Assembly (NCBI GenBank): GCA_018650845.1
Contig: JABIFF010000022.1
Coordinates: 144,825-208,824 of the forward strand
DNA from: Chloroflexota bacterium
GTDB taxonomy: Bacteria > Chloroflexota > Dehalococcoidia > Lucifugimonadales > Lucifugimonadaceae
Length of the DNA: 64,000 nt
Direction: 5' to 3'
A program made the translations under genes and the position numbers. Below the pieces are notes generated by a model that did no database searches, was not told the DNA's origin, and was given only the letters and a program-made list of their open reading frames with translations. Positions 17,649-25,598 of this stretch are shown one piece after another (positions within the stretch are counted from its first letter, which is position 1; each line of letters starts with the position of its first letter).

Positions 17649-17696
17649 GGTATGCCTGCTTCTCCGCTGCTATCCTAGCTTGTGATCTGACATCAC

Positions 17697-17731
17697 GCTC
17701 AAATTTCCGCATCTTTTTTGGAAGTTTGAGC
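17697..17731. promoter_or_regulatory. Leader hairpin upstream of trpB
   Basis: GCTCAAATTTCC (17697-17708) and GGAAGTTTGAGC (17720-17731) pair over 12 positions with one G-U, around an 11-nt T-rich loop. It lies 37 bp before the trpB start and may be an attenuator-like or operator element. The T-rich stretch is in the loop, so this is not a standard terminator. Confidence 0.4.
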
Positions 17732-17767
17732 ACCTACCAAACCGGCCCACATCACAACTCTTCATCG

Positions 17768-19021
17768 ATGACTTCAAATCCGTCTAACCCTGGTAACTCT
17801 GGCAACACAAACCGACCTGTCCACGAATCTGAATCCCTACCAGATTCGCTAGGACGATTCGGCCCATATGGCGGAAAATTTGTTCCTGAGACGCTTATGG
17901 CTGCTCTCACTGAACTCGAAAACGCCTTCGACGAAGCACGACAGGACGATTCGTTCTGGGCTGAATTCGAAGATCTTCTAACTCACTACGTTGGTCGACC
18001 TTCTGCCCTGTACCACGCCAAGAATATGAGTGAAAAGCTTGGCGGTCCGCAGATTTACATCAAGCGCGAAGACTTGAACCACACCGGTGCTCACAAGATA
18101 AATAGCGCCATTGGGCAGGCACTGCTTGCGAAACGACTCGGCAAGAAGCGAATCATCGCTGAAACCGGAGCCGGCATGCACGGAGTGGCAACTGCGACCG
18201 TGTGTGCCCAAATGGGTCTAGAGTGCATCGTCTACATGGGCGAAACCGATATCGCTCGGCAGGCTCCAAACGTGTACCGAATGCGAGAACTTGGCGCATC
18301 AGTCGTGCCTGCGACTTCTGGAAGCCGCACCCTAAAGGATGCCACCAACGAAGCGATTCGTGACTGGGTTACGAACGTGGAAGATACCTACTACATCATC
18401 GGTAGCGTGGTAGGTCCGCACCCGTATCCAAAGATCGTCAGAGATTTCCAAGCTGTGATTGGTGCCGAAGCCCGTCAACAGGTGCTCGATATGGCAGGAC
18501 GACTTCCCGACTACGTTATTGCGTGTGTAGGTGGCGGATCGAACGCCATGGGAATTTTCTCTGGATTCATCAAGGATGAGGGCGTTGGGCTCATCGGTGT
18601 TGAGGCATCTGGTGAAGGACTCGACAAGCGCCACGCTGCGACTATGACCAAAGGACGCCCCGGCGTGCTTCACGGTTCGATGAGCTATTTGCTGCAGGAC
18701 GAACATGGCCAAATAGCCGAGGCTCACAGCATTTCAGCCGGGCTCGATTACCCGGGTGTTGGCCCAGAGCACAGCTATTTGAAAGACACTGAACGGGCGA
18801 CATACGTTCCGGCAACCGACGAAGATGCGCTTGCGGGCTTCCGATTCCTGAGTCGCAACGAAGGAATCATTCCAGCTCTCGAGCCTTCGCACGCCATCGG
18901 CTACATGTTGAACTGGGTTCCGACTCTGCCTAAAGACCAGATCGTGCTACTGCTACTAAGCGGCCGAGGTGACAAAGACCTCGACACCGTGGCCAAAGCA
19001 TCCGGCGTAGATCTTGGTTAG
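17768..19021 (+). CDS. trpB: Tryptophan synthase beta chain
   Basis: A 417-residue PLP enzyme joining indole and L-serine to make tryptophan. [16 protein letters not shown] begins the conserved body; the PLP lysine is Lys110 in [18 protein letters not shown] is the phosphate loop; [12 protein letters not shown] and [10 protein letters not shown] close the family pattern. This is the TrpB1 type that usually pairs with TrpA. No trpA or other trp gene is adjacent, so the gene is isolated here. The ATG at 17768 is used; the track start would add 50 untypical residues. The first 25 residues are Asn/Ser/Pro-rich. Confidence 0.95.
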   Translation: MTSNPSNPGNSGNTNRPVHESESLPDSLGRFGPYGGKFVPETLMAALTELENAFDEARQDDSFWAEFEDLLTHYVGRPSALYHAKNMSEKLGGPQIYIKREDLNHTGAHKINSAIGQALLAKRLGKKRIIAETGAGMHGVATATVCAQMGLECIVYMGETDIARQAPNVYRMRELGASVVPATSGSRTLKDATNEAIRDWVTNVEDTYYIIGSVVGPHPYPKIVRDFQAVIGAEARQQVLDMAGRLPDYVIACVGGGSNAMGIFSGFIKDEGVGLIGVEASGEGLDKRHAATMTKGRPGVLHGSMSYLLQDEHGQIAEAHSISAGLDYPGVGPEHSYLKDTERATYVPATDEDALAGFRFLSRNEGIIPALEPSHAIGYMLNWVPTLPKDQIVLLLLSGRGDKDLDTVAKASGVDLG

Positions 19022-19073
19022 TTAGCGGATCCGAATTACAGCGCCAATCCAACGGGGTTAGCGCACGCGTTCC

Positions 19074-19496
19074 CTAGTTCAGCGTATTCAGGTATGCGAC
19101 TAGATCGTCCATGTCGTCGTCCTTTAGCGCATCGCCAAAGGTCTTCGGCATCAGATCGCTAAAGCCATCCAGAATTACTGCCGAAGGATCGATGATTGAC
19201 GTCCGTATGTAGTCGTCGCCCTTGGCGTTGATGCCAGCGAGTCCGGGGCCTACAAGCTTGTTTTGTCCGGTCGAGTGGCAACCGCTACAGCCGAGTCCCT
19301 TGAATTTGCTTTCGCCGTTAGCGATATCCGGGCCTGATGCCGCAGGTTCGCCAGCGTCTGGAGCTGATGAATCAGCTTCAGGAACCGGAGTTGTTGTTCC
19401 AAACGGGTTTTCTACTTCCTCCGCACACGCTACTAACGCGAACAGAGTGAAAACTGCCAAAACAGAGATAACAACGAATTTTGAACGTTTGAACAC
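19074..19496 (-). CDS. Cytochrome c lipoprotein (class I type)
   Basis: A 140-residue exported, membrane-anchored monohaem cytochrome. The signal peptide ends in a lipobox (LVAC, Cys24), followed by a Pro/Ala/Ser linker. The haem motif is CSGCH (70-74), and Met116 in DLMPKTFG is the likely sixth ligand; the C-terminal helix DDDMDDLVAYLNTLN is typical. It lies about 1.1 kb from the start of the cox operon on the opposite strand and could deliver electrons to the CuA site of that oxidase, which lacks its own haem c domain. That partnership is inference. Confidence 0.9.
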   Translation of the reverse strand: MFKRSKFVVISVLAVFTLFALVACAEEVENPFGTTTPVPEADSSAPDAGEPAASGPDIANGESKFKGLGCSGCHSTGQNKLVGPGLAGINAKGDDYIRTSIIDPSAVILDGFSDLMPKTFGDALKDDDMDDLVAYLNTLN

Positions 19497-19639
19497 GAAT
19501 CAAGCCCCAGATTTTCAAAAACAAGCCCGAATTAATCAGGCAAAAAAAGACGCACCGACAAAAAGTAGCTGCGATCAACTCCCCACCATAGGTGAAAACT
19601 AACCATACATAGAAGAATTCGGAGTGAGTTTTCCGTGAT

Positions 19640-19666
19640 GGTGTTTTTACACCAATTTCGCGAAAT
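19640..19666. promoter_or_regulatory. Hairpin plus 12-bp palindrome between cytochrome c and PAS-LuxR genes
   Basis: GGTGT-TTTT-ACACC (19640-19653) is followed directly by the perfect palindrome ATTTCGCGAAAT (19655-19666). The 340-bp gap between the divergent genes also holds the dyad at 19778-19803. These are candidate regulator sites; nothing else was recognised in the gap. Confidence 0.4.
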
Positions 19667-19777
19667 CATCACACGCGTTCAGATCATCCCCCCTTATATT
19701 CGCTTAAATGCGTGGCCATTTCGATTGCTACGGATAAATGCAGAGTGGCTGGATTTCAGTCGTTCCTGTCGGTCGCT

Positions 19778-19803
19778 CTTGAATGATCAATTACTCATTC
19801 AAG
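19778..19803. promoter_or_regulatory. 9-bp inverted repeat before the PAS-LuxR gene
   Basis: CTTGAATGA (19778-19786) and TCATTCAAG (19795-19803) are perfect inverted repeats with an 8-nt spacer, 34 bp before the chosen start. Size and symmetry fit a dimeric helix-turn-helix regulator, possibly the LuxR-type protein itself. Confidence 0.5.
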
Positions 19804-19837
19804 CCTTGCGATTTTGTTGCGAACAAGGGATATCGAT

Positions 19838-20494
19838 TTGGCACATAACACTGAAGAGCACGCACGAAGCGAGTTTCGCACTTCCGACGGGATGTTCACT
19901 GTCAATGCCGACCAACGAATAAAGACTTGGAACGCTACAGCAGAAAAGCTGTTTGGCTATTCAAGCGATCAAGTTGTAGGCAAGAAGTGCTACGAAATCC
20001 TCTGCGCAAACAGCAATCCGGGTCGAGTGAAGTGCAACCGAGGATGCGTCGTTATGTCGAACGCCTCCAAAGGTCGCACCACTAAAGACTTCGATCTCGA
20101 ATGCAAAACTGCCAGTGGCGATGTGAAAAGCATCAACATGAGCATTGTATTGCCGATGCAAGGTTCAGGATCACGAGAGATTCTCCACCTGTTCAGGGAC
20201 GTAACCGACAGACGCCGAGTCGAGAGCGCTTCGGTTGGATCTTCAATTCCTTCAATTGATAAACCGCAAAACGCCACTCATACATCTTCTGGATTCCGGC
20301 TACCCGCCCTCACTACTCGGGAAGACCAAGTTCTGAAGCTGCTGTCGGCCGGAAAGAACACTAACGATATTGCCGACATTCTCGATATTAGGCCGCTTAC
20401 TGCACGCAACCACATAAGCAGGCTGCTAACCAAACTTGGATGTCGATCTCGACTCGAAGCGGTTGCACTAGGAAACCGGGCTGGCCTCATCTAG
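19838..20494 (+). CDS. PAS-domain LuxR-type transcription regulator with Cys cluster
   Basis: A 218-residue protein with an N-terminal PAS domain (about 10-125) and a C-terminal LuxR/NarL helix-turn-helix (about 158-215; LTTREDQVLKLLSAGKNTNDIA). Inside PAS is a cysteine group: KKCYEILCANSNPGRVKCNRGC, shortened here to C-x4-C-x9-C-x3-C. Such cysteines could bind a metal, Fe-S cluster or act as a redox switch. The start is TTG at 19838 with AAGGGA 7 nt upstream; the track start at 19814 has no such site. It is directly upstream of the cox operon on the same strand, which suggests control of respiration, though this is inference. Confidence 0.82.
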   Translation: MAHNTEEHARSEFRTSDGMFTVNADQRIKTWNATAEKLFGYSSDQVVGKKCYEILCANSNPGRVKCNRGCVVMSNASKGRTTKDFDLECKTASGDVKSINMSIVLPMQGSGSREILHLFRDVTDRRRVESASVGSSIPSIDKPQNATHTSSGFRLPALTTREDQVLKLLSAGKNTNDIADILDIRPLTARNHISRLLTKLGCRSRLEAVALGNRAGLI

Positions 20495-20543
20495 TTCCTA
20501 AGCTCCATCTATATGCACTGCTAGTACTAATGCACCTATATGT

Positions 20544-20577
20544 GGATTCTGGTGCTGGCTACTCTCGATCCCGTGTG
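20544..20577 (+). promoter_or_regulatory. Shared upstream motif of coxB (also before the PIG-L gene)
   Basis: GGATTCTGGTGCT (20544-20556) followed 14 nt later by CCGTGTG also occurs at 42824-42854, upstream of another plus-strand gene. The match covers 20 bases in two blocks with similar spacing. It may be a common promoter or regulator site. Confidence 0.4.
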
Positions 20578-20648
20578 TTTTTTACGGGGATTCGATTTCA
20601 CGCCCGTTTTAACTCAACTAAGGGGAGATTGTTCTGAATAGAGATACA

Positions 20649-21383
20649 GTGACAGCAGCAGCCATATGGGTGTTGCTAACGATAATTGGTGAACTTTTCT
20701 TCCTGCAGTTGGACATTTTCGGCGACACTGCCGCGACTGAACAGGGCCACTTCATCGACGAGGCGTTCATTCTCCTCATGGTGATGGCGATTCCTATCTT
20801 CACATTCGTGATCACGATGATCCTCTATGTCGTCTTAAAGTTTCGAGCCAAAGGCGGCGAGCTTGAAGATGCGGCTCCGACTCGAACCCACAAAAAATGG
20901 GTTGGATTCTGGCTGGCATGGACAACCATCCTCTGTCTCGTAGTAATCGTGCACCCCGGATACACCGGACTAATCGAACTACGACAAACGAACGCCGAAG
21001 AACCCGATCTGACGGTGAACGTCACAGGTCGACGATGGCAGTGGATATATGAGTACGAGGGTCGAGACGTATCGCTCTACTCGAAAGACGACATGCTCGT
21101 TCTTCCGAACGATTCGTTGATTCGATTCAACATTACGGCTGAAGATCAGGACGTGGTTCACTCGTTCTGGATTCCAGCCTTCCGAATGAAGATCGACGCG
21201 GTTCCGGGGCTGACGACTTATATGGACGTCAACACCACCCATACCGGTCATTTCAACGACGATGTCAACTTCAGAGTCCAGTGTGCTGAACTCTGTGGAA
21301 TGGATCACTCCTTGATGTTTACACGCATCGAAGTGGTCGAGCCCGCAGAGTTTGAACAATGGATCGCAGACGAAGCGGCTTAG
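20649..21383 (+). CDS. coxB: Cytochrome c oxidase subunit II
   Basis: This 244-residue subunit takes electrons from cytochrome c through the dinuclear CuA centre. It has N-terminal membrane helices (about residues 4-20 and 38-65, with a third near 85-103) and a periplasmic cupredoxin domain. CuA ligands are His in DVVHSFW and the cluster CAELCGMDHSLM (two Cys, Glu, His, Met). There is no C-terminal haem c domain, so the donor is a separate cytochrome. The start is GTG. It heads the coxB-coxA-coxIV-coxC operon; the next gene starts 12 bp later. Confidence 0.96.
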   Translation: MTAAAIWVLLTIIGELFFLQLDIFGDTAATEQGHFIDEAFILLMVMAIPIFTFVITMILYVVLKFRAKGGELEDAAPTRTHKKWVGFWLAWTTILCLVVIVHPGYTGLIELRQTNAEEPDLTVNVTGRRWQWIYEYEGRDVSLYSKDDMLVLPNDSLIRFNITAEDQDVVHSFWIPAFRMKIDAVPGLTTYMDVNTTHTGHFNDDVNFRVQCAELCGMDHSLMFTRIEVVEPAEFEQWIADEAA

Positions 21384-21394
21384 GAGATCTATAA

Positions 21395-23257
21395 ATGACA
21401 GCTTTTATGCCGTTAGTTAGAGGCGTTATCTACGCCGCAATTGGTTTCGCTATTGGTGCAGCGATCTCGCAAGGCATCACCAGCATGACCGGTGAATCAG
21501 CCACTGAGCCGATGGTCGTACTTGGGTACGTCTTCGCCGTAATTGGTTGGCTCATGGGTATTGGAATGTGGAAATCTTGGGGCCGAGGATGGTTCGGGAA
21601 ATCCACGAATAGCGATCCCACAGGAAACTGGGGACGCTATCTCCGATTCAATATCGATCACAAAGTGATTGGTATCCAATACATCGTCATATTCGCCGTA
21701 GTATTTCTACTGGCCGGATTACTGGCGATGGGTATGCGATACGAACTCGCCGATGCTGGCCAGAACGTATTCACGAAGAACACCTACAACACCACAATGA
21801 GCCTTCACGGCATCATGATGGTGGCGGTTGCGGTTGCAATCATGATGGGTGGTTTTGCCAACTACGTTCTACCGCTCATCATCGGTGCTGAAGACGTTGC
21901 ATTCCCGCGAATCAACGCACTCAGTTTCTGGGTTGTTCCGCCGGTGGTAGTTCTACTTCTCCTCTCTCCTCTATTCGGTGGTTTCGACACTGGTTGGACG
22001 GCATACCCGCCGCTGGCTACTCAAACACCGCTTGGTGGACTTCTATTTGAACTGGCGTTCCTTACATTCGGAATCTCTTCGATTCTTGGTGGAATGAACC
22101 TCATAGCGACGATCATCACGCAACGAGCACCGGGTATGACGTGGGGTCGGCTTCCGATCTTCGCTTGGTCAGTGCTCGCAGCATCAGTAATTGCGCTCAC
22201 TGCAACCCAGTGGATCGCTTACGGCCTGCTGATGATCATCTTCGAACGCATCTTCAACATGGTGTTCTTCTCGCCTCCAGGCGGAAACGCACTGTTGTAC
22301 GAACACGTTTTCTGGTTCTACTCGCACCCAGCGGTCTACATCATGATCCTGCCGGCGTTCGGAGCTGAACTAGAAATTATCAGTCACTTCGCAAGAAAAC
22401 CGATATTCGCCTATAGATGGGTGGTTTGGGCGTTCGCCCTAATCGTGTTCCTAAGCTTCATTGTTTGGGCACATCACCTGTTCACAAGCGGAATGGGCGA
22501 AAGCTTGCACGGACCGTTCATGATCCTTACCGAGTTGATATCGATCCCTACTGGAATCGTGTTCTTATCGGCATTGGGAACGTTATGGCGATCCAAACTC
22601 AGATTGAAAATACCGTTGCTGTTCGCACTCGGAATGGTGTTCAACTTCTCAATTGGTGGCCTGACAGGAATTTTCCTGGCAGACGTTGCTACTGACATTG
22701 CGTTGCAAGACACCTACTTCGTAGTAGCTCACTTCCACTACACAATCATGGGTGGTGAAATCTTCGGAGCGTTCGCAGCGGGTTACTACTGGTATCCGAA
22801 AATTACGGGGCGTATGTACAACGAAAATATGGCCAGAGTTCACTTCGGCCTGATGTTCATCATGTACAACATCACGTTCCTCGCAATGTTCGTTCCGGGC
22901 ACTGTTGGTATGAACCGACGTATTGCTGAATACCCGCCTGAGTTCGAATTCATGAACTTGGTTACAACCATTGCAGCCTTCGGACTTGGAATTTCGTTCC
23001 TACCGTGGGTCTACAACATGATCAACTCGTGGATTCGTGGGCCTAAAGCTCCCGACAACCCATGGGATGCAAAGACGCTCGAATGGCAGACAGCTTCACC
23101 TCCGATTTTGGAGAACTTTGAAGACTTCCCAACTGTGACTGGCGATCCTTACGGATACGGCGACGACAGCGTTGAACACGCTACCTACGGTCGTCGATTC
23201 GATGAAGGTGATGGTCACGGACACGGTCACAACGTAGCACCGGCTGAAGGTGACTAA
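21395..23257 (+). CDS. coxA: Cytochrome c oxidase subunit I
   Basis: The 620-residue catalytic subunit of an aa3-type haem-copper oxidase, reducing O2 to water and pumping protons. Haem and CuB ligands are visible: His in MSLHGIMM (haem a), His in YSHPAVYI with the linked Tyr, two His in WAHHLFTSGM (CuB), and the pair in VVAHFHYTIMGG (haem a3 and a). YSHPAVY supports the A-type proton channel. Two extra N-terminal helices precede the standard twelve. A good ribosome site, AGGAG, lies 8 nt before the ATG. The tail is His/Gly-rich. Confidence 0.97.
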   Translation: MTAFMPLVRGVIYAAIGFAIGAAISQGITSMTGESATEPMVVLGYVFAVIGWLMGIGMWKSWGRGWFGKSTNSDPTGNWGRYLRFNIDHKVIGIQYIVIFAVVFLLAGLLAMGMRYELADAGQNVFTKNTYNTTMSLHGIMMVAVAVAIMMGGFANYVLPLIIGAEDVAFPRINALSFWVVPPVVVLLLLSPLFGGFDTGWTAYPPLATQTPLGGLLFELAFLTFGISSILGGMNLIATIITQRAPGMTWGRLPIFAWSVLAASVIALTATQWIAYGLLMIIFERIFNMVFFSPPGGNALLYEHVFWFYSHPAVYIMILPAFGAELEIISHFARKPIFAYRWVVWAFALIVFLSFIVWAHHLFTSGMGESLHGPFMILTELISIPTGIVFLSALGTLWRSKLRLKIPLLFALGMVFNFSIGGLTGIFLADVATDIALQDTYFVVAHFHYTIMGGEIFGAFAAGYYWYPKITGRMYNENMARVHFGLMFIMYNITFLAMFVPGTVGMNRRIAEYPPEFEFMNLVTTIAAFGLGISFLPWVYNMINSWIRGPKAPDNPWDAKTLEWQTASPPILENFEDFPTVTGDPYGYGDDSVEHATYGRRFDEGDGHGHGHNVAPAEGD

Positions 23258-23525
23258 ACAAATGCATAAAACACTTCAAGAAACACTAAAAACTGGCTGG
23301 ATCGTCATCGGCGTACTCGCCGTGATGACGATCGCTGAATTCATCGTTGCTGTCGCCGTAGATGACAAGACGATGCTATTCGCACTTCTACTGATAGTGG
23401 CCCTCTTAAAGGCATGGCTAATCATTCAGTACTTCATGCACTTCGGACAATTGTGGGCACACGTTGCCGAAGTATGGGATGGAATTCTGAGTAACGACCC
23501 TGAAGCAGACAGGGAAGAGGACTAA
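23250..23525 (+). CDS. Cytochrome c oxidase subunit IV-like protein
   Basis: A 91-residue protein with about three helices, resembling the small bacterial oxidase subunit IV (CtaF/CyoD-like, COX4_pro type); FVVA-like helix content and ALLKAWLIIQYFMHF are typical. It stabilises the oxidase complex. The GTG start overlaps the coxA stop by 8 bp, implying translational coupling; an ATG four codons later is an alternative start. It is followed within 5 bp by coxC. Confidence 0.88.
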   Translation: MTKQMHKTLQETLKTGWIVIGVLAVMTIAEFIVAVAVDDKTMLFALLLIVALLKAWLIIQYFMHFGQLWAHVAEVWDGILSNDPEADREED

Positions 23526-23529
23526 ACCT

Positions 23530-24099
23530 GTGACAGAACATGTACCACAGCACGTAAATCACCGATTTAGTTCTCTCGACATAAATCGGCTCGGCTTATG
23601 GCTGTTCCTCGTTTCCGACGCTTCGTTCTTCATCGCGCTTTTGTCGTCACGATTCTTCGTGGTTGGCACCAGCACGCCTGAACACGTCGATCAGGTTCTC
23701 GGACTTGGTCTAACCATCCTGCTGCTTGTCAGTAGCCTTTCGGCCTACAAGGCTGAAGCTGCTTTTGAACATGGCGATATCGCCGGGGCGAAAAGGATGC
23801 TGCTTGCCACGATTGGCATGGGCATAGTCTTCGTGGCCGGAGTTGGTTTTGAATGGCACGAAGCGTTCAAGCACTTCCCGCCATCTACTGGATTTGGCAC
23901 AGTACTTTTCACACTTACTGGTGTGCATGTCACTCACGTTGTAACCGGTGTTTTAACACTCGGCTTCGTGTTCTTCCGGATTCGGAATACCACCGAGATC
24001 GGCGACAATCAGTTTGCAGTGGAAGGTGCGGTCAAGTGGTGGCACTTCGTAGACGTGGCATGGGTATTCATCTACCCAACGCTGTATCTACTCAAGTAA
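23530..24099 (+). CDS. coxC: Cytochrome c oxidase subunit III
   Basis: A 189-residue, five-helix version of oxidase subunit III, which supports long-term proton uptake by subunit I. Diagnostic blocks are GLWLFLVSDASFF, the FEWHEAFKH segment, TGVHVTHVVTG and the C-terminal VKWWHFVDVAWVFIYPTLYL. It begins with GTG, 5 bp after the subunit IV gene, and is the last gene of the operon. No haem A synthase, farnesyltransferase or copper chaperone gene is in the window. Confidence 0.95.
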   Translation: MTEHVPQHVNHRFSSLDINRLGLWLFLVSDASFFIALLSSRFFVVGTSTPEHVDQVLGLGLTILLLVSSLSAYKAEAAFEHGDIAGAKRMLLATIGMGIVFVAGVGFEWHEAFKHFPPSTGFGTVLFTLTGVHVTHVVTGVLTLGFVFFRIRNTTEIGDNQFAVEGAVKWWHFVDVAWVFIYPTLYLLK

Positions 24100-24121
24100 C
24101 TAAATAGATACCACCATACGT

Positions 24122-24242
24122 CTGGCCCAGATCAGCAATTCCGATTGCTGAACTGATTGGAATATTCGAAGGTTTTGCGTTCGCTGTAATTGCAAAACCA
24201 TTCTTCCACTGGGCCGGACGCATGGGTGGTGCGTCCGGCCAG
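24122..24242 (+). ncRNA. Candidate structured RNA in the 3' region of the cox operon
   Basis: Several perfect helices occur within 121 nt after coxC: GGCCCAG/CTGGGCC (24124-24130 with 24209-24215), TCAGCAA/TTGCTGA (24132-24151), GGTTTTGC/GCAAAACC (24171-24199) and GGCCGGACGC/GCGTCCGGCC (24212-24240). CTGGCC at 24122 can instead pair with GGCCAG at 24237, giving mutually exclusive folds. The last hairpin lacks a T tract. It could be a processed 3' UTR, a small RNA or a conditional terminator. The rest of the 367-bp gap to the usp gene shows no gene. Confidence 0.5.
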
Positions 24243-24436
24243 CTCGCGCCTTCAAAACAACGCTACCTATGCGTTTCGAGCACCTCACTAATCCCGCGCT
24301 TTCGCTGGGTATTAGGTTCAAATATCCCCAAGTCTCACTTTTTCATCATTTCGAGCGCCGCTCACAGCCGCCTACGCTCACGGGCAGTTCACGCCCTCCC
24401 GCTAATGTAGTTTCGTGGACGCTATCAGTGGACAAT

Positions 24437-24456
24437 GCCCCAACTCGTATAGGGGC
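24437..24456 (+). promoter_or_regulatory. Hairpin overlapping the usp ribosome site
   Basis: GCCCC (24437-24441) can pair with GGGGC (24452-24456) across a 10-nt loop; the right arm belongs to the G-rich sequence (GGGGCGGGA) just before the usp ATG. The fold could hide the ribosome site. Five base pairs only, so tentative. Confidence 0.3.
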
Positions 24457-24466
24457 GGGATAATTT

Positions 24467-25435
24467 ATGTTCAAGAAAATACTTGTTCCTCTCGATGGCT
24501 CAGAGCATTCTCGTAAGATCGTGGGCTGGGCCACAGGGCTGGCGGGTGCGTTAGAAGCAGAAGTGGTTCTGCTATCTGTTATCGACCCGGAAGAGATCGA
24601 AATATTAGAAGCGACAACCCGTGACACGAAAGAAATTTCAAACGACGGTACTACTACACGGGTTACACGAACTCCATCAGACGTAATCGATGACGCTATT
24701 TCTCAAGCAGAGTCAGATCTGCAAGTTGAAGCCGACAGAATTCGAGAGCTTGGCGTTGTAGCCAAAATCAGCGTAGGTGCCGGATCACCAGCTGAAGTAA
24801 TCGTCTCCGAAGCTCACGCTCGTGAAGTCGACGTTATTGCGATGGCGACTCGAAGGGAATCGGCTCTGGCACGGGGAGTTCTAGGAAGTGTGACTGATCG
24901 AGTCTTGCACTCGACCTCCACTCCTCTTTTTACGTTGTATCCGGGTGAAATTCACGATTTCGACGATACGAGTGGAGGCCCTGCAAAGGTAATAGTCCCA
25001 CTCGATGGTTCAGCGCTCTCAGAATCGGCTGTTCAACCAGCAGTCGAAATAGCGAAAGCTGCAAAAGCAGAAATCGTATTCATGGAAGTTCTGCGACTCC
25101 CGTTCTTCGGAGTAGGAGTTGCAGGTATTGAATACGGCGGTGGTGATTACGCAGGCGACTTCGGAATCGATCAACAAAAGAAGGAAATAACCGAATATCT
25201 CAACGGATTTGTAGCGGATGCGAAAACAAGCGGGCTAACCGCAAGTGCAAGCATCCGATCAGGAAGCCCTTCGCAGCAGATTGTTGAAGAGGCTTCCGAA
25301 AGCGACAACAGCATCGTAGTCATGGGCTCACACGGCTCAGGCGGACTCAAACGATGGGTTGTTGGCAGTGTTGCAGATAAGGTAATTCGATCGGCTGGAC
25401 GGCCAGTTCTTGTCATTCCTCCGAAGACAGGCTGA
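24467..25435 (+). CDS. Tandem universal stress protein (UspA family)
   Basis: A 322-residue protein of two Usp domains (about 1-155 and 165-322). The second has the full ATP-binding pattern G-x2-G-x9-G-S in MGSHGSGGLKRWVVGS; the first is changed there (ATRRESALARGVLGS) and may not bind nucleotide. Usp proteins help cells survive stress and energy limitation. It lies after the cox operon in the same direction but 367 bp away and probably has its own promoter. A strong terminator follows. Confidence 0.92.
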   Translation: MFKKILVPLDGSEHSRKIVGWATGLAGALEAEVVLLSVIDPEEIEILEATTRDTKEISNDGTTTRVTRTPSDVIDDAISQAESDLQVEADRIRELGVVAKISVGAGSPAEVIVSEAHAREVDVIAMATRRESALARGVLGSVTDRVLHSTSTPLFTLYPGEIHDFDDTSGGPAKVIVPLDGSALSESAVQPAVEIAKAAKAEIVFMEVLRLPFFGVGVAGIEYGGGDYAGDFGIDQQKKEITEYLNGFVADAKTSGLTASASIRSGSPSQQIVEEASESDNSIVVMGSHGSGGLKRWVVGSVADKVIRSAGRPVLVIPPKTG

Positions 25436-25457
25436 CCTATTCGACAAGATCGAAATA

Positions 25458-25491
25458 AAAACGCCCGGTGAGATTTCTCGCCGGGCGTTTT
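25458..25491 (+). terminator. Rho-independent terminator after usp
   Basis: AAAACGCCCGGTGAG pairs with CTCGCCGGGCGTTTT (one G-U) over an ATTT loop. Confidence 0.9.
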
Positions 25492-25598
25492 CGTTTTCAG
25501 TTGTTCTTTCTAGCGCAAACTACACATTAAATCGTCATCGGCGATAACATCTGCCCGAACTACAAGCGCAATCGCAACTAAAGTCTATTTTTCAAAGC

